This document shows, piece after piece, positions 43,840 to 46,962 of a DNA stretch of 46,962 nt (position 1 is the stretch's first letter; every line of letters starts with the position of its first letter). Origin of the DNA: Prolixibacteraceae bacterium. Lineage in GTDB: Bacteria > Bacteroidota > Bacteroidia > Bacteroidales > Prolixibacteraceae. The notes under the pieces were generated by a model that saw only the letters and a list, made by a program, of their open reading frames with translations, was not told the DNA's origin and made no database searches. The translations under genes were made by a program, and so were the position numbers. Location: NCBI GenBank assembly GCA_009773765.1, contig WTWZ01000049.1, forward strand, positions 1 through 46,962. The letters run 5' to 3'.

Positions 43840-45279
43840 ATGGGATTTATTTCAGTATTAAAAAAATACAACACCACTTTTTGGGCATCGAATGTTATTG
43901 AACTCTTCGAACGATGGGCGTGGTACGGATTTTACCTGGCTTTTGCGCTTTACCTCGTAAATTCGAAAGATACCGGTGCACTGGGTTTATCTCAGGCACA
44001 AAAGGGGATTATAATGGGGACCGGTTCCATGTTGTTGTATTTACTGCCTGTAATTACTGGCGCAATCGGCGATAAAATCGGATACAGAAAAATACTTTAT
44101 CTGGCGTTTGCACTTTATATTTCAGGATTTTACATGATAAAAACCTTCGACACATTTGGCTTGATGTTTTTCGCTTTTGTGTGGACCTGCGTTGGTGGGG
44201 CATTTTTTAAACCGATTATTTCTGCCATGATTGCAAGAAATACCACCGATGAAACATCGTCGATTGGATTTGGTATTTTTTACATGATGATAAATATCGG
44301 CGGTTTTATCGGGCCTTTTATTGCCGGTGTCCTGATGCAAAAATCCTGGGATTATGTTTTTTATATGTCAATGGTTACTATCGGGGTAAATTATTTAATT
44401 ACTTTCTTTTTCTTCCGTGAACCCAAAATTAATAATGATAATAATTCACTGGCGAAAAACATTGCCAATGCATTTGTGAGTATCGGGGTTGCATTAAAAA
44501 ACTGGAAATTTGTACTGTTCCTGTTAATTATGGTTTTGTTTTGGACTGCTTTCAACCAGTTGTATTATTCATTCCCGGTTTTTATTGAACAATGGGTTGA
44601 CACAAGTGTATTGTATGATGGGATTTATAAAATATGGCCATGGCTGGCTAAGTCAATCGGCACCGAAAGCGCAACCATTACATCGGTTACGCTTACCAGC
44701 ATGGATTCGTTTTTCATCATTGTTTTTCAGTTAATGGTTTCTGCATTCGTGATGAGGTTTAAACCACTTGCTGCAATGATGGGCGGAATCCTGGTACTTG
44801 CAGGAGGTTTGGGGCTAATGTTTTCGAGCCAAAGCGGATGGCTGATTTTGCTCGGAATTTTGGTTTTTGCATTAGGCGAAATGGCAAGTTCTCCAAAGTT
44901 TACAGAATATGTCGGACGAATTGCACCCGCCGATCAAAAAGCATTGTACATGGGAACTTCGTTTCTGCCCATTGCAGCAGGGCATCAACTGGCAGGCTGG
45001 CTTTCGGGCGATGTGTACGAAAAAATTGCCGATAAAATATATTTGATCCAGCTTGAAGTTGCCAAACGTGGAATTTCTATGCCGGAAATATCGGGGGAAT
45101 TTTCGAAGAACGATTATGTGCAAATGGCCTCAGAAAAACTGGGAATGGATGCCGGCCAGCTAAACCAGTTTTTGTGGAACAGTTATCATCCTTCCAACAT
45201 TTGGATTGTTTATGCGGGTGTTGCAGTTTCAGCGGTTGTTTTACTCTGGTTGTACGACAGGTATGTAATTGGAATGTGA
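43840..45279 (+). CDS. POT/PTR-family proton-coupled transporter
   Basis: The 479-aa protein has about twelve to fourteen helices. The opening NVIELFERWAWYGFYLAFALYLV is the proton-coupling ExxERW-like motif of the POT family (with W instead of F), and GDKIGYRKILYLAFALYISG is the first cytoplasmic loop. FYMMINIGGFIGPFIAG is the PTR2 pattern. Members import di- and tripeptides. The insertion VDTSVLYDGIYKIWPWLAK between helices VI and VII (by rough count) is unusual. It follows the DUF2723 gene closely. Confidence 0.87.
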   Translation: MGFISVLKKYNTTFWASNVIELFERWAWYGFYLAFALYLVNSKDTGALGLSQAQKGIIMGTGSMLLYLLPVITGAIGDKIGYRKILYLAFALYISGFYMIKTFDTFGLMFFAFVWTCVGGAFFKPIISAMIARNTTDETSSIGFGIFYMMINIGGFIGPFIAGVLMQKSWDYVFYMSMVTIGVNYLITFFFFREPKINNDNNSLAKNIANAFVSIGVALKNWKFVLFLLIMVLFWTAFNQLYYSFPVFIEQWVDTSVLYDGIYKIWPWLAKSIGTESATITSVTLTSMDSFFIIVFQLMVSAFVMRFKPLAAMMGGILVLAGGLGLMFSSQSGWLILLGILVFALGEMASSPKFTEYVGRIAPADQKALYMGTSFLPIAAGHQLAGWLSGDVYEKIADKIYLIQLEVAKRGISMPEISGEFSKNDYVQMASEKLGMDAGQLNQFLWNSYHPSNIWIVYAGVAVSAVVLLWLYDRYVIGM

Positions 45280-45375
45280 ATTTTCATCTCATTATAATTG
45301 TTAATTTTTAAAGGTATTCGATGTAACCCGCTTTATAATATTCCATCTGTGTGGCAAAATTTTGTCATGCTCGTT

Positions 45376-46506
45376 TCATTCCTGCAATAAAAATTCATGG
45401 TAATTATCTGAATTTATGATTTTGAAATTATGGTCAGGGTAAGCATTAATAAATGATTTCGACAAGTTTGCCTTTTTATACGGATTGTATTTGAATTCAA
45501 AAGCCCACATTTTACCTGCCCGTTCTTCAATATAATCAATTTCCTGCTGAAGTTTTGTTCGCCAAAAGAAACGGTTAGCATGGATTCTTTGGTATGCAGC
45601 TAGTTTAATTCGTTCGCTGATTAGGTAATTTTCCCAAAGTACTCCAATGTCTTGACGGGTATGGACAGGATTAAAATTGTTGATTATGGCATTTCGGATT
45701 CCGTTATCATAAAAATATATTTTCTTCGATTTTTTTATTTCATTCCGAAGATTACGATTTAAAGATTGTAACCGGAAAATGACAAAAGTTTTTTCAAGTA
45801 ATCTAATATATTTTTCAACGGTTTTAGGATCTGAAGCCAGGTTTTGCGCCAATTCATTATATGAAACTTCATTTCCAACCTGGTATGAAAGTAATTGAAG
45901 AAGTTTGATAATAAGATCAGGTTTTTTAATACTTTCAATTCGAAACAAATCTTTATAAAGATAGCTGTCTGCCAGCCAATTTAAGGTTTCTACAGCGTCA
46001 TCCGGATTATTTACAACATCAGGGTATGAACCAAAAACCAACCGGTGATTCATTAATCGTTTTTCTTCCAATAGTCCATTTTCTTTTGTTAACTCACCAA
46101 AAGAAAATGGATAAAGCTGGTATTCGAATTTTCTTCCGGTTAGCGGTTCATTTATTTCATCAAGCAAGTCAAAAGAAGAAGAACCTGTTGCTATAACCTG
46201 GACATCAGGAATCGAGTCAACAATCAGTTTTAAGGTCAGCCCAATTCCCTTTATTCGTTGTGCCTCATCAATTACCATGATTTTATTTTTTCCAATCAGG
46301 TTTTTGAGTTCATACGAAGCTATTGATCTGAAAAGTCCCGGCACGTTAGGTTCGTCGGCATTAAACCACACAAAAGGTTGATTGATTTGATTTAAAAGAA
46401 GCCTGATTAAAGTAGTTTTTCCAGCCTGACGTGGACCGGTTATAATTATTGCTTTTTGTTTAAAAAGGCGATTTTGCAGTATGCCTAATAATTCTCTGTT
46501 GATCAT
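45376..46506 (-). CDS. AAA_14/DUF4143 ATPase
   Basis: The 376-aa protein has a Walker A site IIITGPRQAGKTTLI (residues ~20-34), Walker B KIMVIDEAQRI, sensor VIATGSSSFDLL, the AAA_14 end TGRKFEYQLYPFSFGEL, and a C-terminal DUF4143 region with a PDDEXK-like face (RTKLQQEIDYIEERAGKMWAFEFKYNP). These proteins are frequent, often single, chromosomal genes in Bacteroidota whose function is not settled; they have been compared with mobile or toxin-linked genes. Two identical palindromes stand right upstream of its start, suggesting self-control. Confidence 0.88.
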   Translation of the reverse strand: MINRELLGILQNRLFKQKAIIITGPRQAGKTTLIRLLLNQINQPFVWFNADEPNVPGLFRSIASYELKNLIGKNKIMVIDEAQRIKGIGLTLKLIVDSIPDVQVIATGSSSFDLLDEINEPLTGRKFEYQLYPFSFGELTKENGLLEEKRLMNHRLVFGSYPDVVNNPDDAVETLNWLADSYLYKDLFRIESIKKPDLIIKLLQLLSYQVGNEVSYNELAQNLASDPKTVEKYIRLLEKTFVIFRLQSLNRNLRNEIKKSKKIYFYDNGIRNAIINNFNPVHTRQDIGVLWENYLISERIKLAAYQRIHANRFFWRTKLQQEIDYIEERAGKMWAFEFKYNPYKKANLSKSFINAYPDHNFKIINSDNYHEFLLQE

Positions 46507-46526
46507 TTTGTCGTTAAAATAGACAT

Positions 46527-46546
46527 TTTTGGATTCAAATCCAAAA
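46527..46546. promoter_or_regulatory. palindromic operator candidate, copy 1
   Basis: TTTTGGATT-CA-AATCCAAAA, two 9-base arms and a 2-base centre, is 21 bases upstream of the ATPase ATG. The core 21 bases (46528-46548) recur unchanged at 46560-46580, 32 bp further, about three helical turns. Confidence 0.65.
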
Positions 46547-46559
46547 TAGATATGCTTTA

Positions 46560-46578
46560 TTTGGATTCAAATCCAAAA
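46560..46578. promoter_or_regulatory. palindromic operator candidate, copy 2
   Basis: TTTGGATT-CA-AATCCAAA, an 8-2-8 perfect inverted repeat, is 54 bases upstream of the ATPase ATG and in front of the truncated glycosylase end. A half site (ATCCAAAAA) follows at ~46592. Confidence 0.65.
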
Positions 46579-46587
46579 TAACCATGG

Positions 46588-46881
46588 TTACATCCAAAAA
46601 CGCCATGGTTTACTAATCCAGGGTTCACCGGCATAATCAATGCCTATTCGCGGAGAAGTACTGATTTTTTCAACCTTTTGCCCATCTTCAATCCATATTC
46701 TTTCTGAAATAAAAAGGTCTTCACCATTAAAGGATTTATCCAGTTGTAAAGCTTTCCCAACTCTTCCCGGTCCTGAAATTCCCTGAACCCCACGGATAAG
46801 AACAGCCGAAGCATCGTTCACTTTTCCGGTTACAATGTTCAGCATCCAGTGTATTCCGTAAATAAAATAAATGACTATCGG
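46588..46881 (-). pseudogene. 3-methyladenine DNA glycosylase (Mpg/AAG), 5' end missing
   Basis: About 98 codons of the Mpg/AAG family remain: IYFIYGIHWMLNIVTG, then AVLIRGVQGISGPGRVGKALQLDKSFNG, and the end SPRIGIDYAGEPWISKPWRFWM. The whole family is about 190-200 aa; the missing N-terminal half contains the catalytic Glu and the base-flipping Tyr. The frame is open up to 46881 and closed by TAA at 46884-46882, where the sequence seems to change to foreign DNA. The ATG at 46845 is only an internal Met. The enzyme is therefore likely dead; it would normally remove alkylated purines. Confidence 0.8.
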
Positions 46882-46962
46882 TTATTACGCCTAAAACTAT
46901 AAATAATGGTTACCTTTGACAAAAGCGAGAGTATGAACCTGATGGATTTTTATCAAAGGTTT
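46882..46962 (+). mobile_element. possible left end of an insertion sequence (IS1595-like?), running off the window
   Basis: From about 46881 the sequence stops fitting the mpg frame. A TACCTTTG -7 box (46911-46918) and ATG at 46933 open a plus-strand frame MNLMDFYQRF, which recalls the start of IS1595-type transposases, from memory. No terminal inverted repeat can be checked because the element runs out of the window. Confidence 0.4.
46933..46962 (+). CDS. N-terminal ten codons of a probable transposase
   Basis: Partial frame at the right edge: ATG with GAGAG seven bases ahead and a -7 box 15 bases ahead. Only MNLMDFYQRF is visible, resembling the start of IS1595-family transposases as I remember them. 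Too short to prove. Confidence 0.35.
   Translation, partial: MNLMDFYQRF

Overview
The window looks like a chromosomal stretch of a marine or sediment type Bacteroidota (Bacteroidales/Marinilabiliales-like), AT-rich and with weak Shine-Dalgarno sequences. Support for this comes from repeated TAnnTTTG -7 promoter boxes, a CcoN-CcoO fusion, an alpha-like caa3 oxidase with a cytochrome c tail on subunit II, DUF2723 and DUF4251 proteins, and an N-terminus typical of large secreted 'EFWFGF' proteins. Species level cannot be read from the sequence.

Layout. 1-2.5 kb: a 99-bp direct repeat that joins the start of a secreted-protein gene to the end of lipB, then lipB and lipA separated by a RelE-type toxin-antitoxin pair (all minus strand). 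2.5-6 kb: a TPR protein, an EamA exporter and ruvC (plus). 6-11.2 kb: a minus-strand operon sco-coxA-coxC-coxD-coxB(cyt c)-ctaB for a caa3-type low-affinity oxygen reductase. 11.2-11.6 kb: a 0.4-kb divergent regulatory gap. 11.6-24.6 kb: a long plus-strand respiratory cluster: Tat-exported FeS protein, NrfD-like quinol-binding membrane protein and membrane-anchored cytochrome c, followed by ccoS, ccoNO, ccoQ, ccoP, ccoG, fixH, a DsbD/TauE-like membrane protein, a YhcG-type nuclease gene and ccoI. The three-gene module in front of ccoS could pass electrons from menaquinol to the cbb3 oxidase. ccoNO carries what looks like a net 38-nt deletion that breaks the frame inside CcoN.

24.7-35.8 kb: a glycan/lipid-sugar locus with three GT2 transferases, two SAM methyltransferases and four large GT-C-like membrane proteins in mixed orientation; one of these large proteins is cut by an in-frame TAG. 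36.1-40.1 kb: coaD, a thioredoxin-fold lipoprotein-like protein, a DUF4251 protein, tRNA-Gln(CUG) and an exported sugar-phosphate isomerase-like protein. 40.1-40.6 kb: a decayed C-terminal fragment of a YiaK-type reductase with two in-frame TGA codons, then tRNA-Gln(UUG). 40.7-45.3 kb: a DUF2723 membrane protein and a POT-family transporter. 45.4-47.0 kb: an AAA/DUF4143 ATPase preceded by two identical palindromes, a 5'-truncated 3-methyladenine glycosylase gene, and, at the right edge, what may be the start of an insertion sequence.

Several genes are damaged (ccoNO, the 28.5-kb GT-C gene, the yiaK fragment, mpg, the left-edge ORF). Some of this may be assembly or sequencing error, so the lesions are described separately from the functional calls.
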